NCBI RefSeq assembly: GCF_032051575.1
Contig: NZ_DAMBYD010000014.1
Span: 44,452-108,451 of the forward strand
Direction of reading: 5' to 3'
DNA from: Aminipila sp032051575
GTDB lineage: Bacteria; Bacillota; Clostridia; Peptostreptococcales; Anaerovoracaceae
Length of the DNA stretch: 64,000 nt
Part shown: piece after piece, positions 35,731 through 43,758 of the stretch
Position numbering within the stretch: position 1 is the first letter of the stretch
Layout of the letters: every line of letters begins with the position of its first letter
Made by a program: the position numbers and the translations under genes
The notes under the pieces: model-generated
Databases searched by the model: none
What the model was told of the DNA's origin: nothing
What the model saw: only the letters and a program-made list of their open reading frames with translations

Positions 35731-36467
35731 TAAATTTGTCTTATGACTTCCATATTCATTCCTGTCTTTCTCCTTGTGGAGATAATGATATGACACCTCA
35801 AAACATAGCTGCTATGTCAGCACTTAAACGATTGGATGTTATTGCTATAACAGACCATAATTCCTGTAAAAATTGTGCCTCTGTTATAGACGCTGCACAA
35901 GTCTATGATTTGCTCGTGATTCCTGGAATGGAACTTACAACTTCTGAAGAAGTTCATGTACTATGCTTATTTTACGATTTAACTTCAGCATTAAATTTTG
36001 ATGATTATGTATATAAACATTTACTTCCCATAAAAAACAATGCGAAAATATTTGGTGAGCAGCTTCTTTGTAATTCTCAGGATAAGGTAATTGGAAATGT
36101 AGAAAATCTACTTATTAACAGTACAGATATTTCTCTGGACTCTCTGTGGGAATTAGTCACTGAATATAATGGTATTATCATTCCTGCACATTTAGATAAG
36201 GATTCCACCAGTATTATTTCTAATCTGGGTTTTATTCCCTTAGATAGTAAATTTAAATGTGCTGAATTTAAAGATACAAAAAAATTAAAAGAGTTAACAG
36301 AATCTAACCCCATTCTATCATCTTGCAGCATTATTACTTCTTCAGACGCACATTACCTTCAAGATATCAGTGAGCCTATACATACTATTCAGGTTGATGA
36401 AAAAAATATAAGATCCATTCTAGACACGCTATCAAAAAAAATAAACCGTTGGAATCCAAATTATTGA
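35727..36467 (+). CDS. PHP-domain phosphoesterase
   Basis: A 246-residue PHP protein with the metal sites DFHIHSCLSPCG, AITDHNS, and later PAHLDKD and SSDAHYL. PHP proteins hydrolyse phosphates of nucleosides or small phosphometabolites. Translated by ATGA overlap with the DRTGG gene, so its activity is probably tied to the sensory module. It could make or destroy the ligand read by the DRTGG proteins (speculation). The terminator stem overlaps its last codons. Confidence 0.88.
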   Translation: MINLSYDFHIHSCLSPCGDNDMTPQNIAAMSALKRLDVIAITDHNSCKNCASVIDAAQVYDLLVIPGMELTTSEEVHVLCLFYDLTSALNFDDYVYKHLLPIKNNAKIFGEQLLCNSQDKVIGNVENLLINSTDISLDSLWELVTEYNGIIIPAHLDKDSTSIISNLGFIPLDSKFKCAEFKDTKKLKELTESNPILSSCSIITSSDAHYLQDISEPIHTIQVDEKNIRSILDTLSKKINRWNPNY

Positions 36468-36484
36468 ATACCAACGGTTTTAAA
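36443..36484 (+). terminator. Terminator of the sensory hydrogenase operon
   Basis: AAACCGTTGG (36443-36452) and CCAACGGTTT (36471-36480), then T. The left arm lies in the coding end of the PHP gene. Confidence 0.75.
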
Positions 36485-36514
36485 TTACCTTTAGAATACT
36501 GCGTTATAAAAAGT

Positions 36515-38479
36515 CTATTTTTCTTCTTCTTCTACATTAATCTTCTTGATTTCTTTTGTTCTGATTTCTTCACAAATCTCACTAATAAACTGTTGAAGCG
36601 GCTTCTGACCTTCATCTCCATTGAAGCGGCTTCTTACAGAAACAACGCCCTCTTCCGCCTCTTTCTGACCTACAACCAGCATATAAGGTACTCTCGCAAG
36701 TCTAGTTTCACGGATCTTGTAACCTATTTTTTCACTTCTTTCATCAATAGTTACAAGTACACCACTCTTCTGAAGTTCTTCCTTAACCTGCTTTGCATAA
36801 TCATGATATTTTTCTGAAATAGGAAGAATACGAACCTGTTCAGGGCAAAGCCAAGTTGGGAATTTACCTGCATATTTTTCAATAAGCCATGCAAGGGTTC
36901 TTTCATAACATCCCATAGAAGTTCTATGAATGATGTAAGGTCTTTTCTTTTCTCCATCCTTATCCACATAAGACATATCAAAACGTTCTGCAAGAAACAT
37001 GTCAAGCTGAATAGTAATCATAGTATCTTCCTTGCCATAAACATTCTTAGCCTGAATGTCAAGCTTAGGACCATAAAAGGCTGCTTCGCCTTCTGCTTCA
37101 GTAAATTCTATACCAATATGATTTAATATATTTCTCATCATATCCTGAACTTCATCCCACATCTCTGGTGTGCCCATATACTTTTCAGTATTCTTAGGAT
37201 CCCACTTTGACATCTGGTAGGTTACATCGCCTTCCAAACCTAAAGTAGTCAGGCAGTATTTAGCAAGGTCTACACATGCTTTAAATTCCTCTTCTATCTG
37301 ATCAGGTCTAACGATTAAATGACCCTCTGAAATAGTAAATTGACGAACACGAGTTAGTCCGTGCATTTCACCCGAATCTTCATTTCTAAATAAAGTTGAA
37401 GTTTCGCCGTAACGTAAAGGCAGATCTCTATAAGATTTTTGACTCTGCTTATATACATAGTACTGGAATGGACATGTCATAGGCCTTAGTGCAAACACTT
37501 CTGCATTTTCATCTTCATCATCACCTAATACAAACATACCTTCTTTGTAATGTGCCCAGTGATCCGAAATGATATATAATTCTCTCTTAGCCATAAGAGG
37601 AGTCTTTGTTCTAACATACCCTCTTCTTTCTTCTTCATCTTCAATCCATCTCTGTAATGTCTGAATCATCTTTGCACCCTTTGGCATTAATAGAGGAAGT
37701 CCCTGTCCAATAACGTCAACAGTTGCAAATAGTTCCATTTCGCGGCCTAACTTATTGTGATCACGCTTTTTGATGTCTTCAAGATAAACCAAGTATTCGT
37801 TTAGTTCTTCCTTCTTTGTAAATGCTGTACCATAAATTCTAGTAAGCATCTTGTTTTTTTCGCTGCCTCTCCAGTAAGCACCAGAAGATGAAATAAGCTT
37901 AAATGCCTTAATTGGCTTTGTTGTCATCAGATGAGGACCTGCACATAAATCTACAAATTCACCCTGACTATAGAAAGAAATAACAGCATCTTCAGGTAAA
38001 TCCTGAATCAATTCAACCTTGTAAGGCTCTCCCTTTTCTTCCATAAATTTGATAGCTTCTGTCCTTGGCATGGTAAACATTTCAAGTTTATTACCTTCTT
38101 TTATGATTTTCTTCATTTCTGCTTCAATTTTATCTAAATCTTCTCTGGAAAACGGTGCATACTCAAAATCATAGTAGTATCCAGTATCAATTGAAGGTCC
38201 AATTGCAAGCTTTGCTTCAGGATATAGTCGCTTTACTGCTTCAGCAAGAACATGTGAGCAAGTATGACGGTATGCTGCAAGTCCTTTTGGGTCATTTGCT
38301 GTTAAAATATTTAACTCACAATCCTTATCAATAACAGTTCTTAAATCTACTACTTTACCATTAACTTCACCTGCACATGCCATTCTAGCAAGTCCTTCGC
38401 TAATATCTGCTGCTATATCTATAACAGCTTTTGATTCACTGTACTCTTTAAAAGAGCCATCTTTTAATGTAATCTTCAT
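36515..38479 (-). CDS. thrS: Threonyl-tRNA synthetase
   Basis: A 654-residue class II synthetase. TGS domain at 1-60, editing domain with HTCSHVLAEA and the Cys/His metal motif, catalytic core with MTCPFQYYVYK and GETSTLFRNE, class II motif 3 around RTSMGCYERTLAWLIE, and anticodon-binding domain from about residue 540 (RILPISEKYHDYA). SD TAAGGAGGAAT. Regulated by the threonine T-box upstream. Confidence 0.98.
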   Translation of the reverse strand: MKITLKDGSFKEYSESKAVIDIAADISEGLARMACAGEVNGKVVDLRTVIDKDCELNILTANDPKGLAAYRHTCSHVLAEAVKRLYPEAKLAIGPSIDTGYYYDFEYAPFSREDLDKIEAEMKKIIKEGNKLEMFTMPRTEAIKFMEEKGEPYKVELIQDLPEDAVISFYSQGEFVDLCAGPHLMTTKPIKAFKLISSSGAYWRGSEKNKMLTRIYGTAFTKKEELNEYLVYLEDIKKRDHNKLGREMELFATVDVIGQGLPLLMPKGAKMIQTLQRWIEDEEERRGYVRTKTPLMAKRELYIISDHWAHYKEGMFVLGDDEDENAEVFALRPMTCPFQYYVYKQSQKSYRDLPLRYGETSTLFRNEDSGEMHGLTRVRQFTISEGHLIVRPDQIEEEFKACVDLAKYCLTTLGLEGDVTYQMSKWDPKNTEKYMGTPEMWDEVQDMMRNILNHIGIEFTEAEGEAAFYGPKLDIQAKNVYGKEDTMITIQLDMFLAERFDMSYVDKDGEKKRPYIIHRTSMGCYERTLAWLIEKYAGKFPTWLCPEQVRILPISEKYHDYAKQVKEELQKSGVLVTIDERSEKIGYKIRETRLARVPYMLVVGQKEAEEGVVSVRSRFNGDEGQKPLQQFISEICEEIRTKEIKKINVEEEEK

Positions 38480-38540
38480 TTAACTAATTCCTCCTGTTAA
38501 AAATTATTTTTTGATTCAGCAGGTGAGATTATTCTGCAAT

Positions 38541-38836
38541 AAAAAATCCCCTCCTGCATAAACTGCAGAAAGGGACGAGTTATCTGTTCTCGCGGTTCCA
38601 CCCTAATTGCTTAGTAATCTCCTATTCAATATATCCTTTATTTTGTGATATATGTTCTAAGATTTTACAAAACCACTCTTCTTGATTATAACGGAATCAC
38701 CGGACCTGATTGGGGCCACTCCGAGGTAGTTTTCAAATGGTTTTTATTAAAGCCTTTCCAGCCTCCGGCTTCTCTCTGTAAATATCTCCCACTCTACTCT
38801 TCTCATCAACGCATTAAAAATATTAAACTAAACTTA
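38541..38836 (-). promoter_or_regulatory. T-box leader of thrS, specifier ACC (Thr)
   Basis: On the minus strand the antiterminator T-box AGGGTGGAACCGCG lies at 38591-38604. The terminator hairpin (38541-38576; TGCA...TGCA core with GTCCC/GGGAT base) ends in a T run. In Stem I the specifier bulge reads ACTACCTCGG, giving codon ACC at 38725-38727. Uncharged tRNA-Thr would stabilise the antiterminator and raise thrS expression. This explains the 400-base stretch without genes. Confidence 0.95.
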
Positions 38837-38864
38837 ATTATATCACTTGAATACTTTTTTTCAA
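38837..38864 (-). promoter_or_regulatory. Promoter of the thrS leader
   Basis: Minus strand TTGAAA (38859-38864), 16-base spacer, TATAAT (38837-38842). It lies just after the cobT stop. Confidence 0.8.
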
Positions 38865-38877
38865 CCCCTAAATTTAT

Positions 38878-39948
38878 TTATTTTCTAATGTCTATTCTAT
38901 AGGATTGATCATATTTTATATCATCAAATGTAGCCATGTTATTCATAACAGCACATGATGCTGATATGATATGAAAGGCTAACGCACATCCTGTGCCCTC
39001 ACCCAATCTCATATCCATTTCCAAAATTGGCTCCATTTCAAGTTCTTTAAAAATCAAATCATAAACTGGCTCTTTTGATTTATGGCTTGAGAAAATAAAG
39101 TCCTTTACTGAGGGATTCATCTGTGCTGCTACATAAGCGGAAAGCGCTGATATTACACCATCAATAACAATTGGAACTCTAAAATATGCTGCACCTAAGA
39201 AACATCCCACCATACCGGCTATATCAAGTCCTCCCACCTTTGCAATCACATCAATAGGATCCTTTGGATCCGGATTATTCAGTTTAATGGCATCACTTAT
39301 AACCTGTTTTTTATGTATTAAAGCTTCATCTGTAAGTCCTCCACCTTTACCAACGGCATTTTCAGATGATTCTCCTGTCATCGTCATAAATACGGCACTT
39401 GTTGAACTAGTGTTTCCAATCCCCATTTCCCCTGTACCGATAAGCTGGTATCCTTCTGAAACAGCCAGCTCAACCATTTCTATACCAACCTCTATAGCTT
39501 TCACAGCTTCTTCACGACTCATAGCAGGACCCTTAGCAAAATTGTCTGTACCATATTTGATTTTTTTGTTGTATACTTTATCATTGTTATAATCAGACAT
39601 AATACCTATGTCAACAACCTTTATATCTGCTCCTGCATGTGCTGATAATACGCCCATACCGCAGATGCCTTTTGTCATATTCATTCCCTGAATTAAAGTT
39701 ATATCCTGTGGAGTTCCTGCAACTCCTTCGGCACATATACCATTATCTGCTACCATTACGATGGAGCACTTTTTTTCTACGCTATTATTAACCTTTCCTG
39801 TAATACCAGCCATTTTAACGGCCATTGTTTCAAGTTTCCCCAAACTACCAAGAGGCTTAATTAAACTATCCATGTGTTTCTGCGCTTCATCTACAGCTTT
39901 TTCATCTGCTCCCTTTATCCCTTTTAAAACTTCATCTAATGTTTTCAT
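38878..39948 (-). CDS. cobT: Nicotinate-nucleotide-dimethylbenzimidazole phosphoribosyltransferase
   Basis: A 356-residue CobT, which activates the lower-ligand base to alpha-ribazole phosphate in cobamide assembly. Seen: MDSLIKPLGSLGKLE, VMVADNGICAEGV, GEMGIGNTSSTSA and the C-terminal EGTGCALAF with the catalytic Glu. SD TAGGAGGAAAG. It starts 11 bases after the YiiX-like gene, so it appears to be transcribed with the pilus-like operon; no other cob gene or cobalamin riboswitch is nearby. Confidence 0.95.
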   Translation of the reverse strand: MKTLDEVLKGIKGADEKAVDEAQKHMDSLIKPLGSLGKLETMAVKMAGITGKVNNSVEKKCSIVMVADNGICAEGVAGTPQDITLIQGMNMTKGICGMGVLSAHAGADIKVVDIGIMSDYNNDKVYNKKIKYGTDNFAKGPAMSREEAVKAIEVGIEMVELAVSEGYQLIGTGEMGIGNTSSTSAVFMTMTGESSENAVGKGGGLTDEALIHKKQVISDAIKLNNPDPKDPIDVIAKVGGLDIAGMVGCFLGAAYFRVPIVIDGVISALSAYVAAQMNPSVKDFIFSSHKSKEPVYDLIFKELEMEPILEMDMRLGEGTGCALAFHIISASCAVMNNMATFDDIKYDQSYRIDIRK

Positions 39949-39959
39949 CTGCTTTCCTC

Positions 39960-40889
39960 CTAAAAGTCTGGATTAATTCCATATATCTGTACAATTTCAA
40001 ACAAATCACTTGAGGCTATATCTGCTGGAGTGACAATTAGACCTCCGTCACTATCAACGTCATAACCAAACTGTTTATAAACATACCAAACCAAATGAGA
40101 GCAGTTCGTACTACGAAGGTCATCACTTTTAATGTTAGATAATTCAGGAAGAATCCCATACTTTATATCTAAGCATTTCTCTTGTACATATTCCGCCAGT
40201 AATTCCCCCAATTCTGCCTGTGTATACCCTTTCGATTTTGCTGCTTCTTCAGAAATTCTTAAATGCACAAGGGTTGGACAAGAACGCCATTTTGCTGTAG
40301 TCTCATACTCAGTAGGTTCACCCAGGTAAATTGCTTCTATCGTTTTAGCTTCCTTGCCTTTAGCAGGTTTACTAACAACAATTCCGCAGTGGCCATGCCG
40401 ATATCCCATGGTATGTGTGGACAGATTTACAAGTACATCTCCAGGCCGCAAATCAACAATTTCATATCCTTTTACCTTTTCACCATTTTTATCTCTCATT
40501 CTTTCGTTGTATGTTAACACTCCTATTTTAGCACAAGTATATGGATAACCGTCAAAAAATATTTTCTGGAAATTTTTGATTTCTCTCTCATAGTCTTTTT
40601 TGTTTTCAATGATATAGTCTACTGCTGGTTTTCCTAACCCAGTTTGTCTAAAAATAGATTCATATTCCTCCTCCGTTAATTGTAATTTTTGATTTTCTTT
40701 TTTCCCAAATTCTCCAGCTGTCCTTATATCTTCAAATATATAATCCAAAGAATCTCTATTGTAATCTGGTTTATAAACAGGATGTTGCTCTGACTCATCT
40801 ATGGCAATCCAAAGAATTGAAAAAGCGACAACTGCACTAATTGTCGCCCTTATAAAAAATTTATTGCGATTTTTCCTCTGGCAATTCAT
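39960..40889 (-). CDS. YiiX/YebB-like permuted NlpC/P60 cysteine hydrolase, membrane-anchored
   Basis: A 309-residue protein with an N-terminal TM helix (FFIRATISAVVAFSILWIA). The catalytic order is permuted: His in RHGHCGIVV (near residue 170) precedes Cys in STNCSHLVWY (near 275), as in YiiX-like enzymes; a DLRPGDVLVN strand is also typical. It faces outside and may act on peptidoglycan or lipid-linked substrates. Its start overlaps the previous pilin-like gene by 29 bases. It could open the wall for the pilus-like system (inference). Confidence 0.75.
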   Translation of the reverse strand: MNCQRKNRNKFFIRATISAVVAFSILWIAIDESEQHPVYKPDYNRDSLDYIFEDIRTAGEFGKKENQKLQLTEEEYESIFRQTGLGKPAVDYIIENKKDYEREIKNFQKIFFDGYPYTCAKIGVLTYNERMRDKNGEKVKGYEIVDLRPGDVLVNLSTHTMGYRHGHCGIVVSKPAKGKEAKTIEAIYLGEPTEYETTAKWRSCPTLVHLRISEEAAKSKGYTQAELGELLAEYVQEKCLDIKYGILPELSNIKSDDLRSTNCSHLVWYVYKQFGYDVDSDGGLIVTPADIASSDLFEIVQIYGINPDF

Positions 40890-41310
40890 ATCGGGCGCTT
40901 CTTTCCAAACTTGTCACTTCTATGAAAGGTACTCGGAATAAATCATCTGTCACTACCGATATTTTTACAGTTATTGCTGGTATTTTTTCTGCATTTGAGA
41001 GGGAATATCCCCTTTTCTCATCTTCAAATTCCATTTTATACTGTACCACTCCATTTGACAAAGCTTTTGAATTTCTTGTTATGTATGCCAGATAATTTTC
41101 TGTATAATTTATCCCTTTTTCATAATCAAATACTATGTTTCCTTTTGAAAACTCCTCATCATCTAAAAATAATGAAGACCCTGCTGCGCATTCCTCTGCT
41201 GCTTCTTTTATTAATAACTGCTCATGTCCATAAGTTCCTAAATCACCCTGATATACAATTGCAGAAACGCTTACCATAAATATTCCTATAAAAACAATAA
41301 ACACTTTCAT
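40861..41310 (-). CDS. Pilin-like protein of the Tad-type locus (longer)
   Basis: A 149-residue protein with an N-terminal hydrophobic helix (MKVFIVFIGIFMVSVSAIV) and a soluble extracytoplasmic domain. It resembles TadE/F-type minor pseudopilins in layout, not in any motif I recognise. It shares the MK-x-(F/I)IV start with the next three genes. It overlaps the hydrolase gene. Confidence 0.6.
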   Translation of the reverse strand: MKVFIVFIGIFMVSVSAIVYQGDLGTYGHEQLLIKEAAEECAAGSSLFLDDEEFSKGNIVFDYEKGINYTENYLAYITRNSKALSNGVVQYKMEFEDEKRGYSLSNAEKIPAITVKISVVTDDLFRVPFIEVTSLERSARYELPEEKSQ

Positions 41311-41350
41311 ATTTTGCCCACCTAAAAAACTTCTATGCTAGTACTGATAA

Positions 41351-41755
41351 TTAAATTTTTTCACTAGCCGTATAACTGTCTATAACATAGTTATACCTAT
41401 TGTCCTCATCGGAAATCCCATAGATATTGTTAGCCGCCATTAATTCATCAATTTTTACAGTAATTTTGTAATAAATTAATCTTTCTTCGCCATTGCTATA
41501 CCTATATTTCACCTTGCTGTCCGTTTCAATATTTATCTTTTCTGAAGTAATACCTGTAAGCCTAGTTATCTCATTTTTCAATTTCTCTTTAATCTCGTTT
41601 GTAAAACAGCCTTCTTGTTTAGCATCCTCCTTTGCGGCGTATACAGAAGCCTGAATAATCGAAGTAATTTGGCTGTTCTTTTGATCTAAGCCCATTTGTA
41701 ACATAAAAATTATTAAAATCGGCAATACCCCCATCAGCACTATAAATTGTTTCAT
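41351..41755 (-). CDS. Pilin-like protein, MKQ series
   Basis: A 134-residue protein: helix MKQFIVLMGVLPILIIFML, then a soluble domain (ITSIIQASVYAAKEDAKQEG; LTGITSEKINIETDS), in size and layout like a TadE/F-type minor pilin. ATG 41755 is chosen because the shared MKQ start falls there; the upstream site GTGGTGTG is weak. Not recognised by any named family. Confidence 0.6.
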   Translation of the reverse strand: MKQFIVLMGVLPILIIFMLQMGLDQKNSQITSIIQASVYAAKEDAKQEGCFTNEIKEKLKNEITRLTGITSEKINIETDSKVKYRYSNGEERLIYYKITVKIDELMAANNIYGISDEDNRYNYVIDSYTASEKI

Positions 41756-41781
41756 TTCACACCACTTTCCTGGCAAACTGC

Positions 41782-41928
41782 CTAAGGAGTATAAGTCCTA
41801 ATGAGAACTCCCTGTTGCCAAATATGTTGCAAAGAAGAATTAATAGTCCCCTCACCGTTTCCCGCTATAATATTAAAAATGTATATTCCCAGCATAATCA
41901 TGCTTACCAAAACTACATACTGCTTCAT
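41782..41928 (-). CDS. Small pilin-like protein, 48 residues
   Basis: A 48-residue frame from ATG 41928 to TAG, starting MKQYVVLVSMIMLGIYIF, then a short polar tail. Flp-type major pilins are about this size, although the usual Gly/Glu-Phe prepilin site is absent. Ribosome site AAGGTAAG is weak. Same strand and same start motif as its neighbours. Confidence 0.6.
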   Translation of the reverse strand: MKQYVVLVSMIMLGIYIFNIIAGNGEGTINSSLQHIWQQGVLIRTYTP

Positions 41929-41947
41929 AACCACTTACCTTCAAGTC

Positions 41948-42094
41948 CTAGTTCATCATACTATTGGATATATTAGTTATTGCTTTAGTGGTTTTTTGAC
42001 CAATACCATTCACATCCTCTTTAAATCCCATAACTACTCCTGCAATAAAAATGCCTAATGCAATAAAAGCAGCTAAAACTATTATCTGTTTCAT
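41948..42094 (-). CDS. Small Flp-pilin-like protein, 48 residues
   Basis: A 48-residue frame from ATG 42094 to TAG with GGGAGGG upstream. It begins MKQIIVLAAFIALGIFIAGV, followed by GFKEDVNGIGQKTTKAITN. This resembles Flp pilin tails. It has exactly the length of the next gene. No canonical prepilin cleavage motif. Confidence 0.68.
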   Translation of the reverse strand: MKQIIVLAAFIALGIFIAGVVMGFKEDVNGIGQKTTKAITNISNSMMN

Positions 42095-42129
42095 TTATTT
42101 ACCCTCCCTAGCAAATTGAATACTATCTT

Positions 42130-42783
42130 CTAAAAAAGTAGTTGTAGTACTTCTTTCTGATTAATAAAATATCCAACGTAAATAAAATTAATAAAAATTA
42201 AAATCACATTAAAAACTACTGGAAAATATAAGAAATCACTAATGATTTCATCTTTTCGCCTCTGCTCTGTCATTCTTATTTCTTTTATACTTTTTTGATG
42301 TGACAGTAAAATTTCTGAAAGCTCAAGTGGATTAATCTCATCCCATCGTAGTAATAATCCTGCAAACTCTTTTCCTATAGGTGTTTCTAAACTATCTGCC
42401 ATGGTTTGCTGTGCTTCTTTCTTTTTATTCACCCGAAGAAGACTTAACATCTTAATATATATGCTTTGCAAAGCCCCTTCTCTTTGTGAAAGCTGCTCTA
42501 TTATAAAATCCGTACTAACTTGTTTCCCCCTGTCTATTGAAATGATATTTCTTAAAAAGGATATTCCCTCATAAATCTCTTTATCTGCCATTTGATTTCG
42601 TCTTTTATTTTGCCATGCTCCCATCTTGCAATTCAAATTGTATCTTATTTTTGATTTTTGAGCTTTAGCTTCTAAATCCCTTATTAGTCCCCTCTTAAAA
42701 TAAGTTTTTTCTTTATATAAAATGAAGTAGATTCCCATGCTAAATAAAGATAATGTTATAGCATAAAATATATTAATAAACAT
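42130..42783 (-). CDS. TadC-like short type II secretion F-domain protein
   Basis: A 217-residue protein: an N-terminal TM segment, a basic linker, a helical domain (RNIISIDRGKQ, SQREGALQSIYIKMLSLL) and one or two C-terminal TM segments (FPVVFNVILIFINFIYVGYFI). It is shorter than normal TadC but has the same position after TadB. An inner-membrane platform for a pilus-like machine. Confidence 0.62.
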   Translation of the reverse strand: MFINIFYAITLSLFSMGIYFILYKEKTYFKRGLIRDLEAKAQKSKIRYNLNCKMGAWQNKRRNQMADKEIYEGISFLRNIISIDRGKQVSTDFIIEQLSQREGALQSIYIKMLSLLRVNKKKEAQQTMADSLETPIGKEFAGLLLRWDEINPLELSEILLSHQKSIKEIRMTEQRRKDEIISDFLYFPVVFNVILIFINFIYVGYFINQKEVLQLLF

Positions 42784-42819
42784 TGCCCTCCCCTAATCTT
42801 ACCTAAGTATAAAATCCCA

Positions 42820-43758
42820 TTAATAATCAAACTTTTGTCTGCTAACAATCTCCATTATTGCAATATTTATTAAAAACATCACACTGCTTACTGTAAAGAA
42901 TAAAAAACCTTCTTTCGTGAACAGTTGATTTTCTATAAACTTAATAAAACTCATGCCTATATATCTTAAAGATATTACCACTGTGAATACATATAAGAAG
43001 GGAATCATATAAACTACAATTCTTACTGCTTCTGAATTAAGCCTCTTCCTCTCTTCAAAAATAGTTCTTGCATCCCGTAACTGCATGAGTATATCCTCAA
43101 TGGCTAGAGATATGTTTATACCTTTCTCTGCAGCAAGCTGTATATTATAAGCAAACATCCTGCTCCAATTTGTATTGATTATACTTGCAAACTTATTAAC
43201 TGCATTTTTTATTTCTTTGGGATTTCCTGTACTTCTAAGTTCTAAAAGCATTTTTAAAACAAATGGATTGCTGGCTTTTGTGTTTTTACTTTCTTCAAGT
43301 AGTTTTTCTAATGCCTCATAAACATTAAAATTTACAATTCTATACTGGTTTAAGAAATTACTGACTATCATTTCCCCCTCAAAACTGCTTTTCCTCCTTA
43401 TTCCTTCAAATTTAATTCGAAGAAGTATATATGGTGCGGATGCTATACATGTGGCTAAAACTAGTGAGCTCATAATAGGTAAATTCCGATTAGCTAGAAG
43501 CATTACAACAAAATACACCCCACCCATAAATATGATTAAATATGTTCCTTTTATATTTAATGTAGCCCTTGTTATACAATCAAAATGTTTTTCTATCTTA
43601 GAAGAATTTTTTAGCTGCCGTCTTCTTTCTCTAAGTCTGTGTTTTGATTTTATCTTCGCATAATAATTTGCGATATCTCTACTATAAACAAAAGCTGTTC
43701 CGATTAAAAATAGTAAATATATACACATCTCAATTAAGACTTCCATTATGTGCTTCAT
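42820..43758 (-). CDS. TadB-like inner-membrane platform protein
   Basis: A 312-residue protein: TM segment near residue 15, basic linker, two TM near 80-120, a helical domain with NFLNQYRIVNFNVYEALEKL and AAEKGINISLAIEDILMQLRDARTIFEERKR, then two C-terminal TM. Layout matches TadB (T2SSF domain). ATG 43758 follows a GGGGGCAGGT site. It overlaps the TadA-like gene by 29 bases. Confidence 0.75.
   Translation of the reverse strand: MKHIMEVLIEMCIYLLFLIGTAFVYSRDIANYYAKIKSKHRLRERRRQLKNSSKIEKHFDCITRATLNIKGTYLIIFMGGVYFVVMLLANRNLPIMSSLVLATCIASAPYILLRIKFEGIRRKSSFEGEMIVSNFLNQYRIVNFNVYEALEKLLEESKNTKASNPFVLKMLLELRSTGNPKEIKNAVNKFASIINTNWSRMFAYNIQLAAEKGINISLAIEDILMQLRDARTIFEERKRLNSEAVRIVVYMIPFLYVFTVVISLRYIGMSFIKFIENQLFTKEGFLFFTVSSVMFLINIAIMEIVSRQKFDY

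Noticed and set aside
38645..38902. Plus-strand frame of 85 codons upstream of thrS
   Set aside because: It lies antisense to the T-box leader and has no ribosome binding site.
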